Positions 36,965 to 47,397 of a DNA stretch of 64,000 bases are shown piece after piece. How positions within the stretch are numbered: the first letter of the stretch is position 1; each line of letters starts with the position of its first letter. The DNA lies in the NCBI RefSeq assembly GCF_001939075.1, contig NZ_MPTA01000001.1:558001-622000 (forward strand). The letters run 5' to 3'. The position numbers and the translations under genes were made by a program. The stretch is from Paenisporosarcina indica. GTDB lineage: Bacteria; Bacillota; Bacilli; Bacillales_A; Planococcaceae. The notes beneath the pieces are model-generated. The model had not been told where the DNA came from and made no database searches. It was given only the letters and a program-made list of their open reading frames with translations.

Positions 36965-38107
36965 GTGAAGAAATTAAAAATCGGCGTCACATGCTATCCA
37001 ACAGTAGGCGGCTCTGGGGTGATTGCAACAGAGTTAGGAAAATTACTAGCTCTGCGTGGTCATGAAATTCATTTTATTACATCGAGCATGCCATTCCGGT
37101 TAAACCGTATGGTGCCGAATATTTTCTTTCATCAAGTGGAAGTGAATAGTTATTCGGTATTTCAGTATGCTCCGTACGATATAGCTCTAGCAAGTAAAAT
37201 GGCTGAAGTGATCAAAAAGGAAAATCTTGATATCCTTCATGTCCACTATGCCATTCCACATGCTGTGTGTGCAATATTAGCCCGTGATATGGCAGGACAA
37301 AACGTGGGCATCGTAACCACACTACATGGTACGGATATAAGTGTTCTGGGTTATGACTCATCGCTCACTGGTGCAATTCGTTATGGAATTGAAAAGTCAG
37401 ATGCAGTGACGACCGTTTCAGAATCCTTGAAAAAACAAACCATGGATTTAATCCAACCAAATCAAAAGCTTGAAACTATTTATAATTTTGTTGATGAACG
37501 AGAGTACATGCCCCATGTAACATCAAATGTAAAATCGTACTTTAATATTCAAGAAGACGAAAAAGTAATCGTTCATGTATCGAACTTCCGCAAGGTAAAA
37601 CATGTTGATGACGTAGTATCGAGTTTTGCTTATATACGAAAAGAAATGGCTGCAAAGTTACTTTTGGTTGGAGATGGACCAGAAATGAACAATATCATAA
37701 AACTTGTTGCCTATTTAGGCTTGGAAAAAGATGTGATTTTCTTGGGCAAGCAAGATAATGTGTCAGAGATTTATGCAATGAGTGATTTGAATTTATTGCT
37801 TTCAGAAAAAGAAGCATTTGGTCTAGTTTTATTAGAAGCTATGGCATGCGGTGTTCCTTGCATTGGGACAGACGTTGGAGGAATCCCTGAAGTGATAGAC
37901 CATGGATTGAATGGTTTTATTGTTCCTCTGAATGATGTTGAAGCGGTTGCAGGTTTTGCATTGCAAATCCTGACAAATCCTGACTTGCACAAACGAATGA
38001 AAACCGCAGCGGTTCAAACTATCGAAAATAAATTTCATTCATCGATGATTGTCTCTCAGTACGAAAAACTATACGAGAAGGTAGTTAAGTTGCATGTCCA
38101 CAACTGA
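36965..38107 (+). CDS. bshA: BshA, N-acetyl-alpha-D-glucosaminyl L-malate synthase
   Basis: 380 residues of the GT4 glycosyltransferase family: [19 protein letters not shown] at the N terminus, HVHYAIPHA, and the C-terminal [24 protein letters not shown] donor-site motif. It makes GlcNAc-malate, the first bacillithiol intermediate. AGAAAGGAAGTG precedes the GTG at 36965. It overlaps cca by 14 bases. The deacetylase gene bshB1 is not adjacent. Confidence 0.95.
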   Translation: MKKLKIGVTCYPTVGGSGVIATELGKLLALRGHEIHFITSSMPFRLNRMVPNIFFHQVEVNSYSVFQYAPYDIALASKMAEVIKKENLDILHVHYAIPHAVCAILARDMAGQNVGIVTTLHGTDISVLGYDSSLTGAIRYGIEKSDAVTTVSESLKKQTMDLIQPNQKLETIYNFVDEREYMPHVTSNVKSYFNIQEDEKVIVHVSNFRKVKHVDDVVSSFAYIRKEMAAKLLLVGDGPEMNNIIKLVAYLGLEKDVIFLGKQDNVSEIYAMSDLNLLLSEKEAFGLVLLEAMACGVPCIGTDVGGIPEVIDHGLNGFIVPLNDVEAVAGFALQILTNPDLHKRMKTAAVQTIENKFHSSMIVSQYEKLYEKVVKLHVHN

Positions 38108-39296
38108 GACCAAACAATGGCAAGTTGGAAAAGAAATCATTAAGACTCTTAAGCAAAAAGGATATGAAGCAGTATTTGTAGGCGGAGCTGTTCGTGATTT
38201 CGTTCGAAATAAGGTAGCGAATGATATCGATATTGCCACAAGTGCTCTACCCGAAGAGGTAAAAGCGATTTTTAAGCGTACTGCTGATGTGGGCCTCGCG
38301 CATGGTACTGTACTCGTAATCGAAGATTTTGTACCAATAGAAGTCACGACTTTTCGAACAGATGGCGAATACGAAGACCATCGCAGGCCAACTGATGTGA
38401 AATTTGTTCGCTCACTAGAAGAAGATTTAAAACGTAGGGATTTCACTATAAATGCACTTGCTATGACAGAGGATTTTCATATTATCGATTTGTTCGACGG
38501 ACAACGTGATCTGGAAAATGGATGTATTCGAACAGTAGGAAACCCTTTAAATCGCTTTAACGAAGACGCCTTGAGAATGCTTCGAGCGATTCGATTTACT
38601 GCCCAACTTGGCTTTTCAATCGAATCCACTTCCTTTGAAGCAATCAAATCCCGCGCACATGAGATTTCTTTTGTATCAGTTGAACGAATATCTGCAGAGC
38701 TTGAAAAAATATGGATGAGTGCTAATTTATTTCAAGGGATTAAAAGTTTGGTTAAGAGCAATTTGGCAAGTCATCTACCGGGAGATCACGCATTTGCAAA
38801 TGATAAATGGAAAACTTTAGGTAATCCACAAAATAGCTCTGTTTGCTGGGCATATTTATGTTTATTAAATAAACAACCCGTGGTAGCTCAACTTGCTAAA
38901 CAATATAAATTATCCAACGACTTGAAAAACCAAATTACTCAACTTGTAAAAGCAACCCAAATTCGCTGTAATGGTTTTTTCACAATCGAGGATTTATACC
39001 AGTTTAGTGAAGACGTACTTGTACAAGCAGAGATACTCGCATCCAAATTAAAGGATGATAATGAACCTCTTCAAATTGACAAATTGGTACACCTTAAAAA
39101 ATCGTTGCCAATTCAATCAATTCGTGAACTTGCGGTTACCGGTCAAGATATAATGGAATGGTTCGATAAACCTGGAGGTCCATGGTTAAAAGAAACACTC
39201 ACTCAAATTGAACGTGCTGTGCTACACCAAAAGGTAACAAATGATGCTACCTATATAAAGGAATGGCTATTAAATGAATCCAATCATAAAGAATGA
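38094..39296 (+). CDS. cca: CCA tRNA nucleotidyltransferase
   Basis: 400 residues, class II CCA-adding enzyme. The head motif [13 protein letters not shown], the catalytic DIDIATSA (DxD), [11 protein letters not shown] and the [22 protein letters not shown] motifs are visible in order in the first ~165 residues. The C-terminal tail is helical. It adds or repairs the 3' CCA of tRNAs. It overlaps bshA upstream and birA downstream, so translation is probably coupled. Confidence 0.95.
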   Translation: MSTTETKQWQVGKEIIKTLKQKGYEAVFVGGAVRDFVRNKVANDIDIATSALPEEVKAIFKRTADVGLAHGTVLVIEDFVPIEVTTFRTDGEYEDHRRPTDVKFVRSLEEDLKRRDFTINALAMTEDFHIIDLFDGQRDLENGCIRTVGNPLNRFNEDALRMLRAIRFTAQLGFSIESTSFEAIKSRAHEISFVSVERISAELEKIWMSANLFQGIKSLVKSNLASHLPGDHAFANDKWKTLGNPQNSSVCWAYLCLLNKQPVVAQLAKQYKLSNDLKNQITQLVKATQIRCNGFFTIEDLYQFSEDVLVQAEILASKLKDDNEPLQIDKLVHLKKSLPIQSIRELAVTGQDIMEWFDKPGGPWLKETLTQIERAVLHQKVTNDATYIKEWLLNESNHKE

Positions 39297-40257
39297 GATT
39301 ACAAAACGACTTTTATTTGCAAATGGTCAACCCATTTCGGGTCAACAACTGGCCGACGATTTCAGCATATCGCGAACAGCAATCTGGAAACATATAAAGG
39401 AACTGGAAGATGAGGGATATGGAATTGAGACGATCAAGAAAAAAGGATATGTTCTTACTTCATCACCCGATTCATTGCAGCCTGCAAAAATCGAACAACA
39501 TTTAAAGACGGAACGTTTTGGTCATAACATTCATTATCATGTAGTGTGTGCATCAACTCAGCCAATCGCACACCAGCTTGCGCAGGGAGAGGCACCCGAC
39601 GGTACGGTTGTTTTATGTGAAGAACAAACAGCAGGGAAAGGTCGTTTAGCACGTGCCTGGACCTCGACCCAAGGCAAAGGCATTTGGATGAGTGTTGTGA
39701 TTCGTCCGGAAATCCCACCAACAAAAGCACCTCAATTCACACTGTTAGCAGCGGTTGCTGTCGCTAGAGCAATTGAAGAGGTTGCAGATGTTCGAGCTGA
39801 AATAAAATGGCCAAATGATTTGTTGATAAATGGTAAAAAGTGTACAGGTATCTTAACTGAACTGCAAGCAGATGTTGACCGTGTTCATGCGATTATTTTA
39901 GGCATTGGTGTAAATGTGAATCAACAACAATCAGATTTCCCTGAAGAAATCCAATCAATCGCTACCTCTATACAAATGATTACAGGACAGCCTGTTGATC
40001 GAGCGAAACTCGTAGCACATATCCTGAATCACTTAGAAGTTTATTCGGATATGTATGTAAAGCATGGTTTTGCACCACTAAAAATTTTGTGGGAAAGCTA
40101 CTCTTGTACGCTTGGAAAACGAATAAAAGCGATTATGATTCATCAACAAATTGTAGGGACTGCACTTGGGATTACTGATGAAGGCGTATTACAGATAAAA
40201 ACAGATGACGGGGAAATTCACGGAGTTTATTCTGCCGATATTGAAATTCAAAAATAG
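39274..40257 (+). CDS. birA: BirA, biotin-protein ligase and biotin repressor
   Basis: 327 residues. An N-terminal winged helix (about 1-65, LADDFSISRTAIWKHIKELEDEGY) makes this the bifunctional group II form. The ligase domain contains GKGRLARAWTSTQGKGIWMS (biotinyl-AMP site) and KWPNDLLINGKKCTGIL. It biotinylates carboxylase subunits and represses biotin genes. It overlaps cca by 23 bases. Confidence 0.96.
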   Translation: MNPIIKNEITKRLLFANGQPISGQQLADDFSISRTAIWKHIKELEDEGYGIETIKKKGYVLTSSPDSLQPAKIEQHLKTERFGHNIHYHVVCASTQPIAHQLAQGEAPDGTVVLCEEQTAGKGRLARAWTSTQGKGIWMSVVIRPEIPPTKAPQFTLLAAVAVARAIEEVADVRAEIKWPNDLLINGKKCTGILTELQADVDRVHAIILGIGVNVNQQQSDFPEEIQSIATSIQMITGQPVDRAKLVAHILNHLEVYSDMYVKHGFAPLKILWESYSCTLGKRIKAIMIHQQIVGTALGITDEGVLQIKTDDGEIHGVYSADIEIQK

Positions 40258-40289
40258 GTATTCATGAAAAATATTGTGGAATGTGAAAT

Positions 40290-40304
40290 TTGTTTCTGTT
40301 ATAG
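40290..40304 (+). promoter_or_regulatory. Extended -10 promoter before the panB leader
   Basis: A TG-T-TATAGT extended -10 element ends at about 40304, roughly 200 bases before panB. This leaves room for the structured leader described next. Limits are approximate. Confidence 0.4.
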
Positions 40305-40310
40305 TGTACG

Positions 40311-40430
40311 AGAAGGGCAGTATCTGAGTAGAACTGCACCTGAAGCAACAAACATCTAAACCTAAAAATTAATAGTATTCTGCCTTGATCTTAATCGACA
40401 GGGACGGAGGAAACCAATTCATTTACTTAC
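40311..40430 (+). ncRNA. Structured panB leader, candidate pan RNA motif
   Basis: Two hairpins lie between birA and panB: one with GCAGT/ACTGC arms around TATCTGAGTAGA, and one around TTGATCTTAATCGACAGG with flanking TTC.GCC/GG.GAA pairing. An intrinsic terminator follows. The pan motif is a known Firmicutes 5' UTR structure upstream of panB, often in tandem hairpins. The match here is from context and general form, not a covariance search. Confidence 0.45.
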
Positions 40431-40433
40431 AAC

Positions 40434-40472
40434 ACCCTTCTGTCCATTTTGGCCTGAAGGGTTTTTATTTTG
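40434..40472 (+). terminator. Intrinsic terminator in the panB leader
   Basis: ACCCTTC (40434-40440) pairs with GAAGGGT (40456-40462), inner CC/GG pairs, followed by TTTTATTTT. It could end the birA transcript or act as an attenuator for panBCD. Confidence 0.75.
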
Positions 40473-40504
40473 GTTTTCTCTCCGAAAAAGAGAGGAGCTA
40501 GGAA

Positions 40505-41341
40505 ATGAAAACGTCGACTGATTTTATCAACATGAAAAAAGAAAACAATAAAATTATTATGTTAACTGCATATGATTTTCCGTCTGCAGAACTTGCTGCG
40601 AAAGCAGGTGTAGAGGTCATTCTTGTAGGTGATTCACTTGGGATGGTTGTACTGGGATATGATTCAACTGTACTCGTTACTATGGAAGATATGATTCATC
40701 ATGGAAAAGCAACGAGACGTGGGGCACCAGATACATTTATTGTCGTTGATATGCCATTTGGTTCGTACCATGGATCACTTGATGTGACCTTAGCGAATGC
40801 GGTTCGCTTGTTCCAAGAAACGAACGCTCAGGCATTAAAAGTTGAAGGTTCAGAGCAAGTAATTGATGTGATTCGATTACTGTCACGAACTGGGATTCCG
40901 GTAGTTGCCCATCTTGGACTTCTTCCTCAAAGTGCAAGCGTCTCAGGTGGTTATAAAGTCCAGGGCAGAACAGCCCTAGCAGCCCAAAAATTAATTGAAG
41001 ATGCAAAAGCATGTGAAATGGCAGGAGCAATAATGTTGGTACTTGAATGTATTCCATATCAATTAGCCAAGACCATCTCAGAAACACTGACCATTCCGGT
41101 TATTGGAATAGGAGCAGGTGCTGAAACTGATGGGCAAGTTCTTGTTTTCCATGACACAGTTACTTACGGAAGTCATCATATGCCGAAATTTGTAAAAGCC
41201 TTTGCACAAGCAGGAAAAGAAATCTCTTCTGGTATTCAGCAATATGTTGATGAAGTGAAATCAGGCGAGTTTCCGGCACCAGAGCACAGATTCACCATGA
41301 AGGACAATGAATTGAAACAGTTATACGGAGGCACTGAATGA
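40505..41341 (+). CDS. panB: Ketopantoate hydroxymethyltransferase
   Basis: 278 residues. [37 protein letters not shown] is the family N-terminal signature with metal-binding Asp, followed by [12 protein letters not shown] and [17 protein letters not shown]. It transfers a hydroxymethyl group from 5,10-methylene-THF to 2-ketoisovalerate. AGAGGAG precedes the ATG. It overlaps panC by four bases. First gene of panBCD. Confidence 0.97.
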   Translation: MKTSTDFINMKKENNKIIMLTAYDFPSAELAAKAGVEVILVGDSLGMVVLGYDSTVLVTMEDMIHHGKATRRGAPDTFIVVDMPFGSYHGSLDVTLANAVRLFQETNAQALKVEGSEQVIDVIRLLSRTGIPVVAHLGLLPQSASVSGGYKVQGRTALAAQKLIEDAKACEMAGAIMLVLECIPYQLAKTISETLTIPVIGIGAGAETDGQVLVFHDTVTYGSHHMPKFVKAFAQAGKEISSGIQQYVDEVKSGEFPAPEHRFTMKDNELKQLYGGTE

Positions 41342-42189
41342 TCCAGGTTGAATTAATAAAGGATTTAAAAGAAAACATTAAAATTGCGAAATCATCCAAC
41401 AAGAGTATTGGATTTGTGCCAACAATGGGATACTTGCATGAAGGACATATGGCACTAGTGAATCAGGCTAGAATTGAAAATGATTTCGTTGTAATGAGCA
41501 TTTTTGTCAATCCTGCACAGTTCGGACCAAATGAAGACTTAGATCGTTATCCACGCGATTTGGAACGAGACACAAAAATGGCAATAGAAGCAGGGGTAGA
41601 CCTGTTGTTTTACCCGCAAGCACATGAAATGTATCCAAAAGACGGCGGGATTTCAATTCAAGCGGGACAGCTTGCAAATGTCTTATGTGGGGCTTCAAGA
41701 CCGGGTCATTTCGATGGTGTCCTAAAAGTGGTGACAAAACTCTTTCATTTAATTAATCCGACACGTGTGTATTTTGGTCAAAAAGATGCACAACAACTTG
41801 CCATTATTGAGACACTTGTTCGAGATTACAATTTCCCACTTGAAATTCGAAGAGTTGAAACTGTCCGTGAAGTGGATGGCTTAGCAAAAAGCTCTCGCAA
41901 TGTATTCCTAAGTGAGGCAGAGCGTAAGCAAGCACCTGCTATTAATCGAGGACTCCATCTAGGGGTCGATTATTTTATGAAGACTTTTGAAGCGGAGAAA
42001 GCGAAGCAATTAACAATTCAACATATTGAACAATTCACATCAGGTAAAATTGATTACGTTGAATTGTTAAGTTATCCAGACTTGTCGATAGAATTAGCCG
42101 ATGCATCTACGATTATATTAGCCGTAGCTGTATTTTTCGAAAAAGCACGTTTAATTGATAATATAATCATTAATATTAATGAGGTGTAA
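41338..42189 (+). CDS. panC: Pantothenate synthetase
   Basis: 283 residues. The ATP-binding HxGH motif is in [16 protein letters not shown], with [30 protein letters not shown] and the late KMSKS-like KSSRN segment. It condenses pantoate and beta-alanine with ATP. The start overlaps the panB stop (ATGA) and panD begins three bases after panC. Confidence 0.97.
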   Translation: MIQVELIKDLKENIKIAKSSNKSIGFVPTMGYLHEGHMALVNQARIENDFVVMSIFVNPAQFGPNEDLDRYPRDLERDTKMAIEAGVDLLFYPQAHEMYPKDGGISIQAGQLANVLCGASRPGHFDGVLKVVTKLFHLINPTRVYFGQKDAQQLAIIETLVRDYNFPLEIRRVETVREVDGLAKSSRNVFLSEAERKQAPAINRGLHLGVDYFMKTFEAEKAKQLTIQHIEQFTSGKIDYVELLSYPDLSIELADASTIILAVAVFFEKARLIDNIIININEV

Positions 42190-42192
42190 CCT

Positions 42193-42576
42193 ATGTTACG
42201 TATGATGTTAAATTCAAAAATTCACCGTGCTGTAGTTACAGAAGCGGATTTGAATTATGTAGGAAGTATTACGATTGATCAAAACTTGTTGGATGCAGTC
42301 GGTATGTTGCCGAATGAAAAAGTGCATATTGTTAACAACAATAATGGTGCTCGTTTTGAAACATATATTATTGCAGGTGAAAGAGGCAGTGGCGTGATTT
42401 GTGTAAACGGTGCTGCAGCTCGTCTTGTTCAAAGAGGGGACGTCGTTATTATTTTATCGTATGTATATATGATGAATGACGAAGCGATTAGTCATAAACC
42501 AACTGTTGCGATTATGAATGAAAATAATTCTATTCGTGAAATTATTAGTTACGAACCAGAAGCGACAGTAATGTAA
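42193..42576 (+). CDS. panD: Aspartate 1-decarboxylase
   Basis: 127 residues. The self-cleavage site Gly24-Ser25 in YVGSITID generates the pyruvoyl cofactor, and the NGAAARL substrate segment is intact. It makes beta-alanine from aspartate for PanC. GAGGTG precedes the ATG. It ends panBCD, followed by a strong terminator. Confidence 0.97.
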   Translation: MLRMMLNSKIHRAVVTEADLNYVGSITIDQNLLDAVGMLPNEKVHIVNNNNGARFETYIIAGERGSGVICVNGAAARLVQRGDVVIILSYVYMMNDEAISHKPTVAIMNENNSIREIISYEPEATVM

Positions 42577-42582
42577 TGAATG

Positions 42583-42614
42583 AAAGAGGTGCCACATTCG
42601 GCACCTCTTTTTTA
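42583..42614 (+). terminator. Terminator after panD
   Basis: AAAGAGGTGCC pairs perfectly with GGCACCTCTTT, followed by more T residues. Confidence 0.92.
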
Positions 42615-42692
42615 ATGGTGTGAATTACACGTGTACTTGGAATTTGTGATACAATTTTTCTGATAGAAGTCTAAATTGTGAGTTGATCCTAT

Positions 42693-45476
42693 ATGGTAAG
42701 TCCTACTTATGCAGTCGTCGATATAGAAACAACGGGTCATTCACCTGCAAAAGGGGATCGGATGATTCAATTTGCTGTTGTTTTTGTTAGAGACTGGGAA
42801 GTTCAATCTACATATACAACCTTTATACAACCTGGTAAAAAAATTCCGTTTTTCATTCAAGATTTAACGAATATCGCGGATGAAGATGTACGTGATGCAC
42901 CGATATTCGAAGATGTTGCAGATGAAATTTTTAACATGCTTGAAAATTGCATATTCGTTGCACATAATATTAATTTTGACTTTTCTTTTATTCAAGCGGA
43001 ATTTAAACGTATAGGGTATCCAACATGGAAATGCAAGAAAATAGATACCGTGGAATTGTCGCGTTTACTTTTTCCGACTTCCTTTAGTTATAAACTACAA
43101 GACATTACATTAGAACGTGGGATCCAACTTGCAAACGCACACCGTGCAGATGATGATGCATATGCCACAGCAGAACTACTTATTGAATGTAAGAAAGAAA
43201 TAGAAAAATTGCCCATTTTAACACTAGAACATATTCATAAACGCTCATTCCATTTGAAATATGATATATCTTCGTTATTTTTTGAAGCTCTTCAGAAAAA
43301 GAGGAAAATGGCAAAAACTGAAGAAATCGATGTCTATAAAAGGATTGCCCTTCGTAGAAAAATAGTTCAGACAAGCAGCGAGGAAACGTCAAATACGTAT
43401 CCTGAAACGAAAAACCAAAAAAGATTGTTCTTTTCACAAGGGTTACAAGATTTCAGTGAACGCGAAGGACAATTTCAAATGATGGATGCCATTTGGCAAA
43501 CTTTCAATACCAATAATGAACTAGCAATAGAAGCATCTACTGGTGTTGGTAAATCCTTAAGTTATTTAGTACCAGCCTATTTTCAAGTGAAGAAACATGG
43601 CAAGAAAATCTTGATTAGTACAAATACGACACATTTAATGGAGCAACTGATTGATGTGGAAGTACCAAAATTAGAATCAATCGTCAAAGGCAAGGTAAAT
43701 GTTGCTGTATTAAAAGGAGCGAGGCACTATATTGACCTGCACCGTTTTGAGGAATTATTGCGTGCTGAAGATGAATCCTATGACGACACATTTGCTATTT
43801 GCCAACTATTAGTTTGGCTAACTCGGACAGAAACAGGGGATGTTGAGGAATTAAATGTTTCAAGTGGGGGTCAATTTTTCTTAGATAAAATAAGAAAAAA
43901 TGCATTTTCAGCGAAATACAAAGAAGTCAAAAACCATGATTTCCACTCATATGCATTGGCTCACAGTCGTCATGCCGACCTACTTATTACCAATCACGCC
44001 ATGCTGTTTACGGATCAAAATCGGTTGGAGTCACTCTTAACGAATGATATAGGAGGATTTATTATTGATGAGGCACATCAATTCGTCCAAGCAGCAAATT
44101 CACGTGAAGAACGAATATTTTCCTATACACAATGGAAGTATATATTCGGTCAACTTGGAACGACTGACCAAGAACAATTAACTTCTTCTTTATCAAATGT
44201 TCTGCAAAATCATGGTGTTGATGCAATTCCACTTTTAGAAGAACTTGATCGTGCTTATATTCGTTGTAGCGAAAAATTTGATGAAGCAGTCCAATTGTTG
44301 GTGCAAAGTATAAAACGAAAAGGCCAAAGTAAATCGCAATCCAAACAAACGATTTTACTCGATGACTTAGAACTTGATTATGATTTGTTAAATGAAGTGT
44401 ATCAACATCTGCATCGCTGGTGTAAGTTAGCACAAAGTTTGCATGAAAGACTGTCCAAAAGTTTATCAGATTCAACACATACAGAAAAGTTAATAGCAGC
44501 TGAATGGCAATATTGGATCAATGAAATGAAAATCAAAACCGGTGAATGGATCGATATTTTCTTATCAGAGCGTAGCAACTATTCTGTTTGGATTGAGCTT
44601 GATCGCCGAAGTATTCCAGGAAGTTTGCATGTCTATAAGAAACCGATTGATAGTACAAATGCAGTGAATCAAATATTCGAAGAATGGAGAGGGCAAACAG
44701 GGATTGTTTGGACATCAGGTACACTTACTGTCCCTGGGAATAGTCGTTTTATCGTGAACCAACTAGGACTTCCTGAAACGGTACCAATCAAAACGTATGC
44801 GGCCCCAAATGATTTTTATAAAGGAGCTAATTTGTTTGTCGTCGATGATATGCCTGATATTCAACATGTATCGCAGTCTGATTTTATTGAAGCTGTTGCA
44901 GATGCGGTAATTCAAACTGTACTCATAACAGAGGGTCGATGTTTTGTCTTATTTACCTCTCAAGATATGCTTAGGAAAACAGTTGAGTTGATTCAGGATA
45001 CGGGCTTACTAGAAGGCTATATGCTATTTGCACAGGGAATGACATCGGGGAGCAGAATGAAGTTATTGAAGTCATTCCAACGTTTTAATAAGTCTGTCTT
45101 ATTTGGAACAAATAGTTTTTGGGAAGGCGTAGATGTTCCAGGGGAAGCCTTGTCCGCAGTAGTCATGGTTCGCTTACCTTTTTCTTCACCCGAAGAACCC
45201 GTATTCAAAACTCAAGCTGAACGGTTAACCAAACAGGGGATCAATTCGTTTTCTGCATTTGCACTTCCAGAAGCAATTCTGCGATTCCGTCAAGGATTTG
45301 GTCGATTAATTCGTTCTTCAACAGATAGAGGCGTTTTTATTGTACTGGATCGACGAATTGAATCGAAGTCATATGGCCAAGAATTTATTCGTGCGTTACC
45401 GAATATTTCAGTGAAGAAAGTATCCTTAGAAGATATGGTCTTAGACCTCGAACATTGGTATAATAAGAAAGTATGA
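42693..45476 (+). CDS. dinG: DinG, exonuclease-helicase
   Basis: 927 residues, the long Firmicutes form. An N-terminal DnaQ-like 3'-5' exonuclease (about 1-165, VVDIETTGHSPAKGDRM and HNINFDFSFI) is fused to an XPD/DinG-type superfamily 2 helicase with Walker A EASTGVGKSLSYL (about residue 275), IIDEAHQF (DEAH box) and the C-terminal RFRQGFGRLIRSSTDRG. The iron-sulfur cysteines of the second DinG-type gene at 62823 are not evident. It is placed in DNA repair by family; the Shine-Dalgarno sequence is weak. Confidence 0.93.
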   Translation: MVSPTYAVVDIETTGHSPAKGDRMIQFAVVFVRDWEVQSTYTTFIQPGKKIPFFIQDLTNIADEDVRDAPIFEDVADEIFNMLENCIFVAHNINFDFSFIQAEFKRIGYPTWKCKKIDTVELSRLLFPTSFSYKLQDITLERGIQLANAHRADDDAYATAELLIECKKEIEKLPILTLEHIHKRSFHLKYDISSLFFEALQKKRKMAKTEEIDVYKRIALRRKIVQTSSEETSNTYPETKNQKRLFFSQGLQDFSEREGQFQMMDAIWQTFNTNNELAIEASTGVGKSLSYLVPAYFQVKKHGKKILISTNTTHLMEQLIDVEVPKLESIVKGKVNVAVLKGARHYIDLHRFEELLRAEDESYDDTFAICQLLVWLTRTETGDVEELNVSSGGQFFLDKIRKNAFSAKYKEVKNHDFHSYALAHSRHADLLITNHAMLFTDQNRLESLLTNDIGGFIIDEAHQFVQAANSREERIFSYTQWKYIFGQLGTTDQEQLTSSLSNVLQNHGVDAIPLLEELDRAYIRCSEKFDEAVQLLVQSIKRKGQSKSQSKQTILLDDLELDYDLLNEVYQHLHRWCKLAQSLHERLSKSLSDSTHTEKLIAAEWQYWINEMKIKTGEWIDIFLSERSNYSVWIELDRRSIPGSLHVYKKPIDSTNAVNQIFEEWRGQTGIVWTSGTLTVPGNSRFIVNQLGLPETVPIKTYAAPNDFYKGANLFVVDDMPDIQHVSQSDFIEAVADAVIQTVLITEGRCFVLFTSQDMLRKTVELIQDTGLLEGYMLFAQGMTSGSRMKLLKSFQRFNKSVLFGTNSFWEGVDVPGEALSAVVMVRLPFSSPEEPVFKTQAERLTKQGINSFSAFALPEAILRFRQGFGRLIRSSTDRGVFIVLDRRIESKSYGQEFIRALPNISVKKVSLEDMVLDLEHWYNKKV

Positions 45477-45498
45477 GCGTAGAAAGTAGGGTATTCAA

Positions 45499-45669
45499 AT
45501 GGAAAGCAAAATTGAAGTATTATCAACAGTAACGGTTGACTATCAATCAGACTTGTATAAAGTTGTGGACGCCTTAAATCGAACGTTAAAAGATAAAAAT
45601 TTAATGTTCGGTCTTGCACTCGATAAAGACAATCATGAGAAAGCCGTTTTTACAATTTACAAAACGTAG
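45499..45669 (+). CDS. ypmA: YpmA, small DUF4264 protein
   Basis: 56 residues: MESKIEVLSTVTVDYQSD and ending AVFTIYKT. The small gene is supported by conserved position between dinG and ypmB and by length equal to B. subtilis YpmA. GTAGGGT lies upstream of the ATG. It is 22 bases after dinG and six bases before the ypmB frame, so it is part of the same operon. Function unknown. Confidence 0.8.
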   Translation: MESKIEVLSTVTVDYQSDLYKVVDALNRTLKDKNLMFGLALDKDNHEKAVFTIYKT

Positions 45670-45678
45670 GGTGCTATG

Positions 45679-46164
45679 ATGAAAAAATGGGTAATTTTTA
45701 TTAGTGTATTTATTATATCTCTCAGTCTGGTTATCAGTATATTTGTCATTTGGACTGCGGGACAGCCATTTAAAGATGTAAAAGACAAAGCTGAACAAAT
45801 CGCAATCAGTGAAAATAAGCTAGTTCAAGTAACTGATTCAGAAGTTTTCAATGGTAAGCACACCTATACTACAGTTAGTGGGAAAGATGAAAACGGGATC
45901 GAAAAAGTCGTATTCATACCCACAACAAATAACAAAGAACTGATCATCGAAGAAGTACAGATGAAAGATGGCATTTCAAAGAACCAAGCCATAAAAATCG
46001 TACAAGATGAATTCAAAGTCAAAAAAGTGCTACATACAAAACTCGGATGGGAACAAGACAATGCCATTTGGGAAATCACTTTTTTGAATGAAAATGACAA
46101 ACTGAATTACGTTTACTTATTATTTGAAAATGGAAAATGGTGGAAACGTATTTTGAATTTGTAA
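45679..46164 (+). CDS. ypmB: YpmB-like membrane-anchored protein
   Basis: 161 residues from ATG 45679 (GGGTG five bases upstream; ATG 45676 is too close). One N-terminal transmembrane helix (about 3-25, WVIFISVFIISLSLVISIFVIW) and an extracytoplasmic domain with two PepSY/DUF5590-like halves. No catalytic residues are seen. It is conserved between dinG and aspB in Bacillales, and its function is unknown. Confidence 0.82.
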   Translation: MKKWVIFISVFIISLSLVISIFVIWTAGQPFKDVKDKAEQIAISENKLVQVTDSEVFNGKHTYTTVSGKDENGIEKVVFIPTTNNKELIIEEVQMKDGISKNQAIKIVQDEFKVKKVLHTKLGWEQDNAIWEITFLNENDKLNYVYLLFENGKWWKRILNL

Positions 46165-46179
46165 AGGGGACTATTTATT

Positions 46180-47382
46180 ATGAAACTGCAATTAGCGAAT
46201 CGAGTTCATACTCTAACGCCATCGACTACACTTGCAATTACCGCAAAAGCAAAAGAATTAAAAGCACAAGGTATTGATGTGATTGGTCTTGGAGCGGGAG
46301 AACCCGATTATAATACGCCACAAAACATCTTAGATGCCGCTCTTAAATCAATGAATGATGGCCAAACGAAATATACGCCGTCTGGCGGTTTACCAGCCCT
46401 GAAAAAGGCGATAATTGATAAGTTGCAGCGAGATCAAGGTTTAACATATGAACCATCTGAAATATTAGTCGGAATTGGTGCAAAACACGTACTATTCACA
46501 TTGTTCCAAGTATTATTGAATGAAAAAGACGAAGTAATCATTCCCATTCCATATTGGGTAAGTTATCCAGAACAAGTGAAGCTTGCCGGTGGAGTGCCAG
46601 TTTATGTTGAAGGTACAGCTGAACAACAATATAAAATTTCAGCACAGCAAATAAAACAGGCCATAACTGATAGAACACGTGCCATCATATTGAATTCTCC
46701 AAGTAACCCAACAGGTATGCTGTATTCTGAAAAGGAATTAATAGAAATTGCTGATGTGTGCAAAGAAGCGGACATTTTGATTATTTCGGATGAAATTTAT
46801 GAAAAGTTAATTTATCATGATGCACAACATGTTTCGATTGCACAAATTTCAGACGATGCAAAAGACCGTACAATCGTCATTAACGGCGTGTCTAAATCAC
46901 ATTCCATGACCGGTTGGCGCATTGGATATGCAGCGGGGAACAAGCAGTTGATTAATGCCATGACTGACCTAGCAAGTCATTCTACTTCAAATCCAGTGAC
47001 AACCTCGCAATATGCGGCGATTGAAGCTTATAATGGAAGTCAAGATACTGTAGAAGAGATGCGGGTTGCATTTGAATCACGCTTAGAAATTATTTATCCA
47101 AAAGTTGTGGCAATCCCTGGTTTTAGAGTAATCAAACCTCAAGGTGCATTTTATCTATTGCCAGACGTTTCAGAAGCTGCACGCATGACAGGGTACGATT
47201 CAGTGGATGCATTTGCAGAAGCCTTATTAACAGAAGCAAATGTAGCTGTTATTCCAGGTTCAGGCTTTGGAGCACCTTCAACGATTCGCTTATCATATGC
47301 AACTTCTTTAGATTTACTTGAAGCAGCTGTAGAACGAATTCATTCTTTTGTACAATCAAAATGGCAAAAAGACTTGCTGTAA
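46180..47382 (+). CDS. aspB: Aspartate aminotransferase
   Basis: 400 residues of class I aminotransferases, subgroup I-gamma like B. subtilis AspB. GLGAGEPDYNTPQNI at the N terminus, LNSPSNPTGMLYS, ISDEIYEKLIY (PLP Asp and Tyr) and the PLP-lysine motif VSKSHSMTGWRIGY. It interconverts aspartate and oxaloacetate with 2-oxoglutarate. asnS follows after a few bases, pairing aspartate supply with asparagine charging. AAAGGGGA precedes the ATG. Confidence 0.95.
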   Translation: MKLQLANRVHTLTPSTTLAITAKAKELKAQGIDVIGLGAGEPDYNTPQNILDAALKSMNDGQTKYTPSGGLPALKKAIIDKLQRDQGLTYEPSEILVGIGAKHVLFTLFQVLLNEKDEVIIPIPYWVSYPEQVKLAGGVPVYVEGTAEQQYKISAQQIKQAITDRTRAIILNSPSNPTGMLYSEKELIEIADVCKEADILIISDEIYEKLIYHDAQHVSIAQISDDAKDRTIVINGVSKSHSMTGWRIGYAAGNKQLINAMTDLASHSTSNPVTTSQYAAIEAYNGSQDTVEEMRVAFESRLEIIYPKVVAIPGFRVIKPQGAFYLLPDVSEAARMTGYDSVDAFAEALLTEANVAVIPGSGFGAPSTIRLSYATSLDLLEAAVERIHSFVQSKWQKDLL

Positions 47383-47397
47383 TTTATGGAGGAACTT

